In this document: piece after piece, positions 46,289 through 56,116 of the stretch
Layout of the letters: each line of letters opens with the position of its first letter
Position numbering within the stretch: position 1 is the first letter of the stretch
NCBI RefSeq assembly: GCF_036556685.1
Contig: NZ_CP140614.1
Span: 1,860,001 to 1,924,000, forward strand
DNA length: 64,000 nucleotides
Direction: 5' to 3'
Origin: Sulfurospirillum sp. 1612
Lineage (GTDB): Bacteria > Campylobacterota > Campylobacteria > Campylobacterales > Sulfurospirillaceae
Made by a program: the position numbers and the translations under genes
The notes under the pieces: model-generated
What the model was told of the DNA's origin: nothing
Database searches by the model: none
Seen by the model: only the letters and a program-made list of their open reading frames with translations

Positions 46289-48364
46289 ATGATTATCCTA
46301 AAAAGCAGACTCATTAACATTATCTTATTTGTAGTCCTTTTGATTGGTACCCTTTTGTGGATTGATGCATACAAAGATAAAAAAATCTATGAAACCTATC
46401 ATGATGTGATCACAAAACACACCCTTCTCCTGCAAAAAAATCACTCTAGAGAGATTATTAATACGGTCTATTATGCTGCGCTCAATACACTGAGCAATAC
46501 TTATGTAAATTTTCGCTCAAATCTCAATCAACAAATGAACCAACTCGATACGATCCCTCCAAAAACATCGTATCAAAAAACTTGTGATAGCGTTCAAAAA
46601 ATATTTTCAAATACGCCCCATATCAAATACTTACTCTATCATGATAAAAATAATATTGTGTGTGGAGACCCCACACTGCTAGAGAAAACACCTGAAAATC
46701 AGGATAATGATAATGTCGATTTGAATGCTGGTATTATTAGCGTCAAATCTATCAAAAATAATCTCATATTAAAAGCAGAAATTGACAAAAAAACCATTCA
46801 TGATGTTACAAAAAACCTCTTGTACCATTATATTCATACGCTAAAATTTACCAATCCAGATACCTATGTGTGGGTCAATGAAATCAAAAACTATCAAGGT
46901 GGAGAAAACTATGCTATTCGGCGTATTCATCCCAACTTGAAAGCAACAGAAGGCATGCACTTATCCACATCGATGCAAGATATAAAAGGGGGATTCCCTT
47001 ATAAAACAGAATTAGAAGGAATCAGAAAAAATGGCGAGGTGTTTCTAGAATATTATTTCAAGAAAAAAACGTCAAATGCCATCCGACATAAACTCTCTCA
47101 CGGAAAACTCTTTGAACCTTTTGATTGGATTATCGCAACGGGTGTCTATATTGATGGCTTGAATACATCAATCAATACAGCCGAGAGAGAACTCCGCAAA
47201 GAATTACTTCTATCCAATATATCTTTTTATTTTATAGCCGCACTTCTCACACTCATCGCTATTTTGACTTTATATAAAAAAGAGCGTCATGAGATAGAAG
47301 CCAAAGAAAATGAGCTCAAATGTATCCACCAACAAAAAGCAGTCAAAAACTATCAGCAAGTTTTATACTCAATGCTGGATTTGATTGAAAAGCGTGATAC
47401 CTACACAGCAGGTCATACAAGACGCGTCGCTGAATATGCGCTCTTACTAGCACAGGAATTGAAAGTCCCACAGCACGATATCGACATCCTGCATGAAGCA
47501 GCGATGATGCATGATATCGGCAAGGTGGCCACTCCAGATTCCATACTTCTAAAGCCTGGAAAACTAACAGCTAGTGAGTATAAAATCATTCAAGACCACG
47601 TCGTATGTAGCTTTGAAATACTCGATTCTATCGAAGCATTTAAGCCACATGCGGCTATTGTCATCAATCATCATGAGCGTTTTGATGGCAAAGGCTATCC
47701 AAAAGGGCTTCTTGGTCATGAGATGAATCTATTATCGCATATATTGATTTTATGTGATGCCTTTGATGCGATGACAAGCAATAGAATCTATAAGGCCAAA
47801 AAAGACCTCCCCGCTGCACTCGATGAGATTCGTACCTTGAGTGGCAAACAATTTGCACCTGAAGTCGTCAAAGCAGCCCTGCCCTTATTTGAAAAGTGTG
47901 GGATATTGCCGATTGAGCAAAACTACTTAAGCAACCAACTAGAAGAAGCACGCGTGGTATTTTATTACCGAGATTCTTTAACAAATCTTTACAATTATCG
48001 TTATTTTAATCATGTTTTAGAAGCAATCAAAAAAACGGGTAATGAGACATTTTATTGCTCATATTTTGTCACCTTAAAACATTTTAGTCAATATAACCAA
48101 ACCTATGGCTGGCTAGAAGGAGATAATAAACTCTGTTTTATTGCGGATAAATTAACACAATTTTACCCAAAAGCTATTATTTTTAGAATGTTTGGAGATG
48201 ATTTTCTCATCCTAAATCCGCACCATACTACTATCACAAAGAGTGATTTGATGGAACAACTTGAACTCAAAGAGACAATTTTGGACCTTGAAATCATACA
48301 CACGGATCTGACAAAAAATCATATTCATAATTTTGATGAATTTTCGAAAATAATACAGATGTAA
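46289..48364 (+). CDS. Cache sensor with HD-GYP domain and degenerate GGDEF tail
   Basis: A 691-aa membrane signalling protein. Helix 1 (about 7-25) and helix 2 (about 308-330) enclose a periplasmic Cache-like sensor (motifs EGMHLSTSMQDIKGGFPYKTELEG, FDWIIATGVYIDG). A coiled linker leads to an HD-GYP phosphodiesterase domain (about 360-550) with MHDIGK, NHHERFDGKGYP and LCDAFDAMTSNR, the c-di-GMP-hydrolysing set. The C-terminus (about 555-691) resembles a GGDEF domain (RDSLTNLYNYRYFN) but has FGDDF in place of GGDEF and is probably inactive in synthesis. GGDEF after HD-GYP is an uncommon order. Confidence 0.88.
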   Translation: MIILKSRLINIILFVVLLIGTLLWIDAYKDKKIYETYHDVITKHTLLLQKNHSREIINTVYYAALNTLSNTYVNFRSNLNQQMNQLDTIPPKTSYQKTCDSVQKIFSNTPHIKYLLYHDKNNIVCGDPTLLEKTPENQDNDNVDLNAGIISVKSIKNNLILKAEIDKKTIHDVTKNLLYHYIHTLKFTNPDTYVWVNEIKNYQGGENYAIRRIHPNLKATEGMHLSTSMQDIKGGFPYKTELEGIRKNGEVFLEYYFKKKTSNAIRHKLSHGKLFEPFDWIIATGVYIDGLNTSINTAERELRKELLLSNISFYFIAALLTLIAILTLYKKERHEIEAKENELKCIHQQKAVKNYQQVLYSMLDLIEKRDTYTAGHTRRVAEYALLLAQELKVPQHDIDILHEAAMMHDIGKVATPDSILLKPGKLTASEYKIIQDHVVCSFEILDSIEAFKPHAAIVINHHERFDGKGYPKGLLGHEMNLLSHILILCDAFDAMTSNRIYKAKKDLPAALDEIRTLSGKQFAPEVVKAALPLFEKCGILPIEQNYLSNQLEEARVVFYYRDSLTNLYNYRYFNHVLEAIKKTGNETFYCSYFVTLKHFSQYNQTYGWLEGDNKLCFIADKLTQFYPKAIIFRMFGDDFLILNPHHTTITKSDLMEQLELKETILDLEIIHTDLTKNHIHNFDEFSKIIQM

Positions 48365-48374
48365 TGGTAGTATC

Positions 48375-48803
48375 TTGAACAATACAAGCCATGTCATCAG
48401 CCTTATCGCCAAGATAAAACATAAAGCCAATCAGATTATTTTACAAGAATTGAACAAAAATGGTATCCACGGCTTGGTAGCCAGTCATGGTGATATTTTG
48501 ATAGAGCTTTTAAATGCAGATACTCCCCTGACCATGCACAAGCTCGCCCGTGGTATTCAAAAAGACACATCTAACATCACCGCACTGGTTAATAAACTCT
48601 ATCAGCAAGGCTTTGTTACCAAAGAGTGTTCGCTGAAGGATAAGCGTGTGATTTATATCTCACTCACTCATAAAGGGTATGCCCTACAGCCTACATTTGA
48701 GAAAATTTCAGCAGAATTACTCAAAAAAGTCTATAAAAATTTCAGCGAAGAAGAAAAAAAGACACTGATTGCCCTATTGGAAAAAATGGCAAAACATTTT
48801 TAA
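48375..48803 (+). CDS. MarR-family regulator of the export operon
   Basis: A 142-aa winged-helix regulator (LTMHKLARGIQKDTSNITALVNKLYQQGFVTKECSLKDKRVIYISLTHKGY in outline, with DKR wing). Starts at TTG 48375; no in-frame ATG fits. First gene before tolC-hlyD-ABC genes, so it likely controls them. A small palindrome TTAGT-G-ACTAA at 48817-48827 lies between it and the tolC-like gene. Confidence 0.85.
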   Translation: MNNTSHVISLIAKIKHKANQIILQELNKNGIHGLVASHGDILIELLNADTPLTMHKLARGIQKDTSNITALVNKLYQQGFVTKECSLKDKRVIYISLTHKGYALQPTFEKISAELLKKVYKNFSEEEKKTLIALLEKMAKHF

Positions 48804-48906
48804 TACTACAAAAAGATTAGTGACTAAAATGACATTTATAATAATTTATTAATGTCTAAGCAAATTCGTTCTAGAATGACCCAAGATAGTTATGTAAAGG
48901 AACTAC

Positions 48907-50211
48907 GTGAAAAAATTATTATTTATTCTTTTAATACTGAGTACCTATGCCTTAGCAGCAACACTTCCGCAGATTATCGCCTCAAGCGAAACCAATCCAT
49001 CTATCCAAGCGGCACAGCAACAAGCCAAAGCTTATGAGCATTTGCTTGATGTTGCAAAGTCTTCAAATTATCCCTCTTTAGACCTCTCTTATGGTGGCAC
49101 ATATCTCGATGAAAAACCCGTCGTCTATCTACCTGCTAGTTTAGGCGGGGGAACATGGCAGATGCAATCTCAAAATATATATACCGGTGCGGTGAGTCTC
49201 TCTTATCCACTTTTTAGTGGTTTTGCGATTAGTGCTCGTATTGATGAGGCGCAACTCAAAAAACAGCGAGCCACTTTGAAAGTCAAAGATAGTAAGAGAA
49301 CCCTGTATCTCAATATCGTGCATCTTTATACTCAAGCTCTTGCCATGAAGCACATCATAGTATCACAAAAAGAGGCCTTAGCCGCAACGCAAGAGAGTTA
49401 CAAAAAAGTACAAGGTTTTTTTGAGGAGGGGATGTGTTCTTCATCAGAACTGTATCGCATGGAAGCAGCCTTGCACCAAATCCAATCAGAACTTGTCAAT
49501 ACGAAAAATCAATACAAAATCCTTTTGCGACAACTCTCATTTCTCGCCAATACCACCATTGATACAGTAGCATCACTACCCAAAATCGGTACCATCGCTT
49601 ATACTAAGCTCAAAAGCGAAGCACTACAAAAAAGACCTGATATCCAAGCGATGAAACTGCTCGTCAAAGAGACGCAAGCGAACATTCGATTGGCAAAAAG
49701 TGGGTATTATCCTCATGTGGCTCTTTTTGCGCAAGTGGCATATGGGGGAGACACTCCCGCGTTAAATGGTGATGGATACACAAATAAAAACAAGAGTGCG
49801 GCGGGTTTTAAAATCAACTACAATCTCTTTTCTGGATTTAAAGACGACCATCAAATCGAAGCGGCCAGAAAGAGCAAGCTAGCCAATGCGCTGATGCTCC
49901 AATCTTATACCGATCGCGTCAAAACAGAACTCTATAGTACGTATTTGACCTACCAATCATTACGCAGCCAAAAAAGCTCTGCACAAGCGCGACTAAAGGC
50001 ACAAGAAACCTATGAAAAACTCATAAAAGAAAAATTTGAAAATCAATTGAGTGATGCTGATGTCCTCAGTCGCGCCATCTCATCTTCTGCGATGGCACGA
50101 GCTTTTTTGATTCAAATCGAAGCTAAACTTTATAATGCGTATGCAAAATTGTTGCTAGAAGTTAATAATGACACCTTTCTCGCATCATTAAATAATCAAA
50201 AGGATCAATAG
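48907..50211 (+). CDS. TolC-family outer membrane efflux protein
   Basis: A 434-aa protein with signal peptide (first about 18 residues, ending ALAA). Two repeated helical hairpin units (YSGFAISARIDEAQLKKQRATL pattern) and IRLAKSGYYPHVALFAQVAYGG match the OEP fold. Forms the outer-membrane channel for the ABC exporter. Starts at GTG 48907 after AAAGGAA. Confidence 0.9.
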   Translation: MKKLLFILLILSTYALAATLPQIIASSETNPSIQAAQQQAKAYEHLLDVAKSSNYPSLDLSYGGTYLDEKPVVYLPASLGGGTWQMQSQNIYTGAVSLSYPLFSGFAISARIDEAQLKKQRATLKVKDSKRTLYLNIVHLYTQALAMKHIIVSQKEALAATQESYKKVQGFFEEGMCSSSELYRMEAALHQIQSELVNTKNQYKILLRQLSFLANTTIDTVASLPKIGTIAYTKLKSEALQKRPDIQAMKLLVKETQANIRLAKSGYYPHVALFAQVAYGGDTPALNGDGYTNKNKSAAGFKINYNLFSGFKDDHQIEAARKSKLANALMLQSYTDRVKTELYSTYLTYQSLRSQKSSAQARLKAQETYEKLIKEKFENQLSDADVLSRAISSSAMARAFLIQIEAKLYNAYAKLLLEVNNDTFLASLNNQKDQ

Positions 50212-51362
50212 TGTTAAAAAAATATGGAATGTACCTCGTCGTTGCTGTTCTTTTTATCATCGCTTTGGGATTGATTTATTATAAACTCAACCCTGAAACA
50301 TTAGCCAAGAATCTCATCGCAGGAACGGGCAAGATGGATGGAGACCTTATTGCACTGAACACAAAATACCCTGGACGTCTTGACAGCGTCACGGTTCATG
50401 AGGGACAACAGATCAAAAAAGGCGACATCATCGCCACATTAAAAAGTGATGAATATCTCGCTAAAAAAGAGGCATTAACTCAAAATATACAAGCAGCTAA
50501 AAAGGCATTAGATGCAACAAGACAAGAGTATCTCATCGCTAAAGATAGTCTTCCATTGAATGTCAAAAATGCGTTCGATGCCCTCAAGATAGCACAATCA
50601 CGCCAAAAATCCCTGCATGATTCAATCAATACCACCAAAGCCGTCGTAGCGCAAAATAAACGTGATTTACAAAGAGTGACGACGCTTTATAACAAAAAAT
50701 TGATTGGCAAACAAAAATATGAATTAACCAAACTCGAATTGACGCATAATCACAATAAACTGCTAAGCCTTGAGCAAACACTAATACAAACACAAAAAAA
50801 TATTTCTATCGCTAAAAATACACTCCAACAAGCGAAGTATCAAATGAAAAAAATCACGGCGCTCCAAGCGACGCTCGAAGCAGCCCAAAAGAAAATCGAT
50901 GCCCTTCAAGCCAATAAAAAAGAGCTCCAAATCATCATCGATGAACTTACGATTCGATCTCCGATAAATGGTGTCGTCATTGAAAAAATAGCCCATCCAG
51001 GAGAAGTTCTCAGTTCGGGAATGATTGTGGCAACCTTACTTGACCCTAGCACATTGTACTTGAAACTTTTTATCGATACCATGGAAAATGGGAAAATCAA
51101 AGTGGGCGATAAAGCCGTCATTTTCTTAGATTCAAATCCAGATAAACCCATGAAAGCTACAGTGATACGTATCGCTGATAAGGCAGAATTTACACCAAAA
51201 GATGTCAGCGTCAGAAGTGATCGTATTCAAAGAGTCTATGCGGTTCATCTCAAACCATTGAAAGAAAACACTTTGCTAAAAATCGGTATCCCCGCCATCG
51301 GTATCATCTCAACTGATGGCAAGGGACTGCCAAATTCACTCAGTGAGATACCGGAAATATAA
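50211..51362 (+). CDS. HlyD/YbhG-family membrane fusion protein
   Basis: A 383-aa adaptor with N-terminal anchor (about 6-24), a biotinyl-lipoyl-like half (GRLDSVTVHEGQQIKKGDIIATL), a long coiled coil (about 95-240) and the second lipoyl half (IRSPINGVVIEKIAHPGEVLSSG). Bridges the ABC permeases and the TolC protein. Starts at GTG, overlapping the tolC-like stop by one base. Confidence 0.9.
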   Translation: MLKKYGMYLVVAVLFIIALGLIYYKLNPETLAKNLIAGTGKMDGDLIALNTKYPGRLDSVTVHEGQQIKKGDIIATLKSDEYLAKKEALTQNIQAAKKALDATRQEYLIAKDSLPLNVKNAFDALKIAQSRQKSLHDSINTTKAVVAQNKRDLQRVTTLYNKKLIGKQKYELTKLELTHNHNKLLSLEQTLIQTQKNISIAKNTLQQAKYQMKKITALQATLEAAQKKIDALQANKKELQIIIDELTIRSPINGVVIEKIAHPGEVLSSGMIVATLLDPSTLYLKLFIDTMENGKIKVGDKAVIFLDSNPDKPMKATVIRIADKAEFTPKDVSVRSDRIQRVYAVHLKPLKENTLLKIGIPAIGIISTDGKGLPNSLSEIPEI

Positions 51363-51364
51363 CG

Positions 51365-52993
51365 ATGTCTGACTTAGTGGTGCGCGATGTCAGCGTCAAT
51401 TACAATAAAGTCAAAGCCATTTCAAAAGTCTCATTTGAAGCCAATCACGGTGAGATTATTGGTCTCATCGGAGCCGATGGTGCGGGGAAAAGTTCGCTCA
51501 TGCTCTCTATCGCCGGAGTCATCAAATTTCAAGGAAGTGTGAGTTTCCAAGGGGCCGTTTATCACAATCCAAAAGAAGCGGATAAAATCAAATCCAACTT
51601 TGGACTCATGCCACAGGGAATCGGTCTGGTGTTGTATGACACCTTAAGCGTCGGGGAACATCTGGAGTTTTTTGCAAATATCCGTAATATCAAACAAGAC
51701 CAAAAATTTCTTGAGTACAAAAAACGTCTCTTGCACATGTCGGGTTTGACCGATTTTGTTAATCGTGAGGCTGGCAAACTGAGTGGCGGGATGATGCAAA
51801 AGCTCTCCCTCATCTGCACCCTCTTACATCGTCCGAAACTTTTGATTTTAGATGAACCGACAACCGGAGTCGATCCTTTGAGTCGATTGGAGCTTTGGGA
51901 TATTTTAGATAACATACGAACAGAAGAAGGCTCTATTATTCTTGTCAGTACCGCTTATATGCAAGAAGCCAGTCGTATGGATCGTGTCATGCTCTTTGAT
52001 GCCGGTGAAATCATCGCCAATGGGACGGCCAAAGCACTATTGGCTTCGATTGAAAAAAATACTTACGAAATCACAGAGGGTGAAAATCCAGAGCAATGTA
52101 TTCGCTTTGACAAAAGAAGCTATTCATTAAATCCACTACCGGCCAAACATGCACAGCCGACACTCGAGGGACTCTTTTTTATCAATGCACTCAAACAAAA
52201 CAAAACACTCCCTGAGATTAAAATGCAAAAAAGAGAGAAAAAACAAGAGATACCTCAAATTGTCATGAAGGCTGATAAAATCACAAAAAAATTCGGCACC
52301 TTTATCGCTAATGATTCGGTCGATATCGAACTCAAACGCGGTGAAATCCTCGGACTCTTAGGGGCTAATGGTGCGGGGAAAACGACCTTTATCAAAATGC
52401 TCTTAGGACTTTATCGTATCGATGGAGGTGCGCTTTGGTTATTGGGGAAGGCGATTAAAACACAAGATGATAGAAGAGAATTAAAATCAAAAATTGGGTA
52501 CGTATCACAACATTTTGCACTCTACAATGATATGACCGTCAAAGAAAACCTCATCTACTTTGCCAATATGCATAAAATCCCCTTCAAAGAGGCACTTGCA
52601 CGTATCAAGAAGTATGCTTTTGAGTTAGGATTCGAGCCCTATATGGACAAGTTTCCCCCAGAACTTCCACTGGGTGTCAATCAAAGATTTTCCATCGCAA
52701 CCGCTCTGTTGCATGAGCCTGTCGTCTTATTTTTGGATGAACCCACAAGTGGGGTGGATACGATAGCAAGAGCACAATTTTGGAAAATTTTGCACCGACT
52801 CAAAGAGCTTTGGGGCATCTCCATCCTCATTACGACGCATTATATGAGTGAGGCTGAATATTGTGATCGGATTGTCCTTCTTAAAAGTGGCAAGAAAATT
52901 GCAGATGATACCGTCAAGAATCTCTATCAAACGCATCCTGAGGCGCAAACTTTTGAAGATATCTTTTTAACCTACTTTAAGGCCAAAGCATGA
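51365..52993 (+). CDS. Tandem ABC exporter ATPase (YbhF-like)
   Basis: A 542-aa protein with two ABC ATPase domains: Walker A GADGAGKSS and GANGAGKTT; signatures LSGGMMQKLSL and a weaker LPLGVNQRFSI; Walker B LLILDEPTTGVD and VLFLDEPTSGVD. The same tandem layout and the degenerate second signature are seen in E. coli YbhF. Partners are the two downstream permeases. Confidence 0.9.
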   Translation: MSDLVVRDVSVNYNKVKAISKVSFEANHGEIIGLIGADGAGKSSLMLSIAGVIKFQGSVSFQGAVYHNPKEADKIKSNFGLMPQGIGLVLYDTLSVGEHLEFFANIRNIKQDQKFLEYKKRLLHMSGLTDFVNREAGKLSGGMMQKLSLICTLLHRPKLLILDEPTTGVDPLSRLELWDILDNIRTEEGSIILVSTAYMQEASRMDRVMLFDAGEIIANGTAKALLASIEKNTYEITEGENPEQCIRFDKRSYSLNPLPAKHAQPTLEGLFFINALKQNKTLPEIKMQKREKKQEIPQIVMKADKITKKFGTFIANDSVDIELKRGEILGLLGANGAGKTTFIKMLLGLYRIDGGALWLLGKAIKTQDDRRELKSKIGYVSQHFALYNDMTVKENLIYFANMHKIPFKEALARIKKYAFELGFEPYMDKFPPELPLGVNQRFSIATALLHEPVVLFLDEPTSGVDTIARAQFWKILHRLKELWGISILITTHYMSEAEYCDRIVLLKSGKKIADDTVKNLYQTHPEAQTFEDIFLTYFKAKA

Positions 52994-54111
52994 AACTCCG
53001 AACCGTGCAAGCTTACATGCTCAAAGAGTTTATGGAACTGTATCGCACTAAATTAATCGTGATGGTTTACTTGTTGCCTTTGATGATTGTCATACTTTTT
53101 GGTTATGGTATCCGTATGGAGGTCACCCAAGCGAGAATCCTCATCATCGACAATGATCAAAGCCAACTCTCGCGCAAGCTTACAACCGCCTTTGAACATA
53201 CAAAATATTTCAACGCGCAGACAACATTCATGAGTGAAAATGATGCCCTAAAGCGCATCAAACAAGCCAAAACAGATGTCATATTAATCATCCCGAGTTC
53301 TTTTGAAAAAAACCTCTACAAAGGGCTTAAAAGTGAGCTGGGCGTCTTTATCGATGCGGCCTTTCCGACACGTGCTAGTACACTAGAATCCTACGTACAA
53401 GGTGAGATTTTAAGTGTTGCTGCGAGTGTCACAAAAAATTTGCCCCATCAGACAAAAGGCTCAATCTCCTTAAATGCCCGAAGTCTCTTTAATCAAGCCA
53501 TGCGCGATGAAGATGCCATCGTCCCGGGACTCATCGGTCTGGTACTTCTTGTGGCACCGGCTATTTTGGCCGCTCTTTTGATTGTAAAAGAAAAAGAAAA
53601 AGGTACTATTTTTAATTTTTATGCCTCACCATTGAGTAAGGGTGAATTTTTGCTTGCGAAGATATTGCCGGTTTTTTTATTGCACTCTTTTAATATTTTT
53701 ATCCTTTTTTTAGTGGCGGTGTATCTTTTTGATGTACCCTTCAGGGGCAATTTCTTTCTCTATTGGTTTGCGAGCGAATTGTATATCATGATCAGTTTAT
53801 CCATCGGCATGCTCATCTCTGTCATCACCAAAAGACAGATTGTCGCTGTCGTTTTGACTATTATTGTGACCATATTGCCGGGTTTTTTATATTCAGGCAT
53901 TTTGATGCCAATTTCTTCAATGAGTGGAGAATCCTACTTTGAAGCACACATCTTTCCGGTGATGTATTACAATCATATTCTCTATGATGCTTTTTTGATT
54001 GGACAAGGATTGGCTTCGGATAAAATATTATCTTATCTTTTCATTTTACTGGGATTTTTGCTTTTCTTCTTTACCAGTGGTGTCATGCTTCTCAAAAAGG
54101 AGCTCAAATAA
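52990..54111 (+). CDS. ABC-2 permease (YbhS/YbhR type), first
   Basis: A 373-aa ABC-2 permease. One N-terminal helix, a large extracytoplasmic loop (about 40-180), then five or six helices (GLIGLVLLVAPAILAALLIVKEKEKGTIFNFYASPLSKGEFLLAKILPV). Overlaps the ATPase gene by ATGA. Pairs with the following permease. Confidence 0.9.
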   Translation: MKLRTVQAYMLKEFMELYRTKLIVMVYLLPLMIVILFGYGIRMEVTQARILIIDNDQSQLSRKLTTAFEHTKYFNAQTTFMSENDALKRIKQAKTDVILIIPSSFEKNLYKGLKSELGVFIDAAFPTRASTLESYVQGEILSVAASVTKNLPHQTKGSISLNARSLFNQAMRDEDAIVPGLIGLVLLVAPAILAALLIVKEKEKGTIFNFYASPLSKGEFLLAKILPVFLLHSFNIFILFLVAVYLFDVPFRGNFFLYWFASELYIMISLSIGMLISVITKRQIVAVVLTIIVTILPGFLYSGILMPISSMSGESYFEAHIFPVMYYNHILYDAFLIGQGLASDKILSYLFILLGFLLFFFTSGVMLLKKELK

Positions 54112-55190
54112 TGAAGATATTTTTTATAATTTTGGCCAAAGAACTCATCAGCTTTATGCGCGCGATTATGCTGGTTGCGGTTGTGGTATATGCCTTTACG
54201 GTTGATATTTATATTGCAGGTAGTGGCATACAAATAAAACCCAAAAATGTCGCCGTTGGTTATGTTGATGCTACCGGTGGAGGAATCAGCCAAAAAATTC
54301 TCTCAAGACTTCACCAACCTGAATTTGTAACGCCTAAACTTTTTCTCTCCCAACACGCACTCTCAAACGCGATTTTTAATAAAAAAATACTAGTCGGCAT
54401 CGTTTTTGATGCTGATTTTGAAAAAAACTATCGTGAAGGCAAGGTAGCAAAACTCAATATTTTATTGGATGCGACGGCCGCATCACAAGGTTTGACAACG
54501 CTGTCTTATTTACAAAACATCGTCATGGATTTTGAGAAATTAAATATCCCCATCGCAATCAAATCTCATAAATTATTTAACCAAAATGCCGATAACCACC
54601 AGTTTATGGCACTCACCGAAATGCTCTCTATCATCACGCTGCTCATCGTAATCTTAACCGCGATTGCCTTTGTCAAAGAGAAAGAAGATGGCACTTGGGA
54701 TATCATGCTCTTGATGCCTGTCAATCCGAAAATCATCATATTAGCCAAGAGTATCTCACAAGTCATCGTCGTCATGGTGGGAGTAACGCTCTCTCTCGGA
54801 TTTGTTGTTTTTGGGACTTTTGATACCCCGATGAACGGCTCTTTTTGGATTTTTATGCTCTTTACTTTTGCCTATGCATTTTCAAGTGCGGGATTGGGTC
54901 TATTTGTCGCGGCTGTGAGTAAAAATGTCATGCAAGTCGCCCAACTCTCCATCGTCATCATGATGCCACTTATTTTTTTAAGCGGCGCATGGACACCGGT
55001 GTATGCCATGCATCCTGTATTTCAAAAACTCTCTATCATCTCTCCACTTCGCTACTATATTGAAGGAAGCGAAAGTTTGTTTTATCGGGGGACTTCATTC
55101 ATCGATATGATGCCTTATTTTGGCGGTGTCCTTATACTAGGAACGCTTTTGTATTGGTATGGATTCCAAAAAATCGGCAAATTGTTTTAG
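54111..55190 (+). CDS. ABC-2 permease (YbhS/YbhR type), second
   Basis: A 359-aa paralogue with the same layout (LTAIAFVKEKEDGTWDIMLLMPVNPKIIILAKSISQ; SGAWTPVYAMHPVFQKLSIISPLRYYIEG). Together with the ATPase, HlyD and TolC proteins it makes a tripartite exporter, possibly for drugs or cell-envelope lipids. Last gene of the operon, ended by the hairpin at 55221-55255. Confidence 0.9.
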   Translation: MKIFFIILAKELISFMRAIMLVAVVVYAFTVDIYIAGSGIQIKPKNVAVGYVDATGGGISQKILSRLHQPEFVTPKLFLSQHALSNAIFNKKILVGIVFDADFEKNYREGKVAKLNILLDATAASQGLTTLSYLQNIVMDFEKLNIPIAIKSHKLFNQNADNHQFMALTEMLSIITLLIVILTAIAFVKEKEDGTWDIMLLMPVNPKIIILAKSISQVIVVMVGVTLSLGFVVFGTFDTPMNGSFWIFMLFTFAYAFSSAGLGLFVAAVSKNVMQVAQLSIVIMMPLIFLSGAWTPVYAMHPVFQKLSIISPLRYYIEGSESLFYRGTSFIDMMPYFGGVLILGTLLYWYGFQKIGKLF

Positions 55191-55220
55191 AATAGTCTCT
55201 CCTACAATTTAACTATTATT

Positions 55221-55255
55221 AAAAGGAGAAATAAATCGTATTTATTTTTCCTTTT
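55221..55255. terminator. Bidirectional hairpin between the exporter operon and the PLD gene
   Basis: Arms of 16 bp (AAAAGGAGAAATAAAT and near-complement, one mismatch) with a 3-base loop; T-rich on both sides. The right arm overlaps the stop of the PLD-family gene. Confidence 0.7.
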
Positions 55256-55925
55256 ATATTGCCATATCTTCATTCCACAAGATATATCCACCAAATTTAC
55301 CAGGTCGCCATATACCGCCAACCCCTTTTCCTTTTTCTGTCAAATAGAATTTATCAGATTTAAGTTCCAGATATCCCAACTCAACCAATTTATGATTTAA
55401 CTCATCTGTTTTCATTTTATGTTTCGTTGCTAATTTTGATGTTGTTAATTTTTGGTACGTTGTTTCCTCTTCTTTTTTTACTTTTTCTATTGACATCCTC
55501 ACTTCATCGCTGATTCTGATGATCCTATTTACTTCTTCTTTTGTCGCCTTATAGAGGTCCGGGTCTTCATCACGTTTTATTAAGATACCCATTTCGTTGT
55601 TGTTTACTTGACTAAAATCATATAAGTTCATACTCGTGACAATACACATCTTTTCATTCATATAACATTTTGCATGTAAATTTTCACAAAAACTTGTGCG
55701 TATATAGGTAATTTCTTTGAGCCAACTAATCTCTTCATTTTTTAATTCTACTTTTCCATAAACAATCCTCATGTCAATTTTTAGCCTATTTTTATCTTCT
55801 AATAGTTCTTTTATTCTATTATTTAATTTCAAGAAGGGACTAATTAAAATCAATTTGTCATTGGTTGATTTGATTAATTCTTCTAAAAAATAGTTGGTTG
55901 CGCTTGTATTGAGAAATTGTGCCAC
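55254..55925 (-). CDS. PLD-family protein with C-terminal winged-helix-like domain
   Basis: A 223-aa protein. The first about 135 residues are a phospholipase D-like domain with a single HKD-type motif (NLHAKCYMNEKMCIVTSMNL; His-x-Lys then Asn) and FLKLNNRIKELL. One motif per chain suggests a dimer, as in Nuc/BfiI-type nucleases. Residues about 158-223 are the domain shared with the 87-aa protein at 36310-36573. Starts at GTG 55925 with AAAGGAA upstream. Likely DNA-related; the role is unknown. Confidence 0.82.
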   Translation of the reverse strand: MAQFLNTSATNYFLEELIKSTNDKLILISPFLKLNNRIKELLEDKNRLKIDMRIVYGKVELKNEEISWLKEITYIRTSFCENLHAKCYMNEKMCIVTSMNLYDFSQVNNNEMGILIKRDEDPDLYKATKEEVNRIIRISDEVRMSIEKVKKEEETTYQKLTTSKLATKHKMKTDELNHKLVELGYLELKSDKFYLTEKGKGVGGIWRPGKFGGYILWNEDMAI

Positions 55926-56116
55926 TTTAAATTCCTTTTTCTATTGAGATGTTTATATCATTAATTATATCGCATATCATGACAAATTTAAAATGCAACA
56001 GTAAAATTGTACAAAAAAGTTTAATAAAGCGATCATACTCCCTCAAGCAATACTAGCTTTACAGATATCAAATTGACAAGCTGCTTTAGAAGGATCAATA
56101 GTCTAAACCGTGTCGA

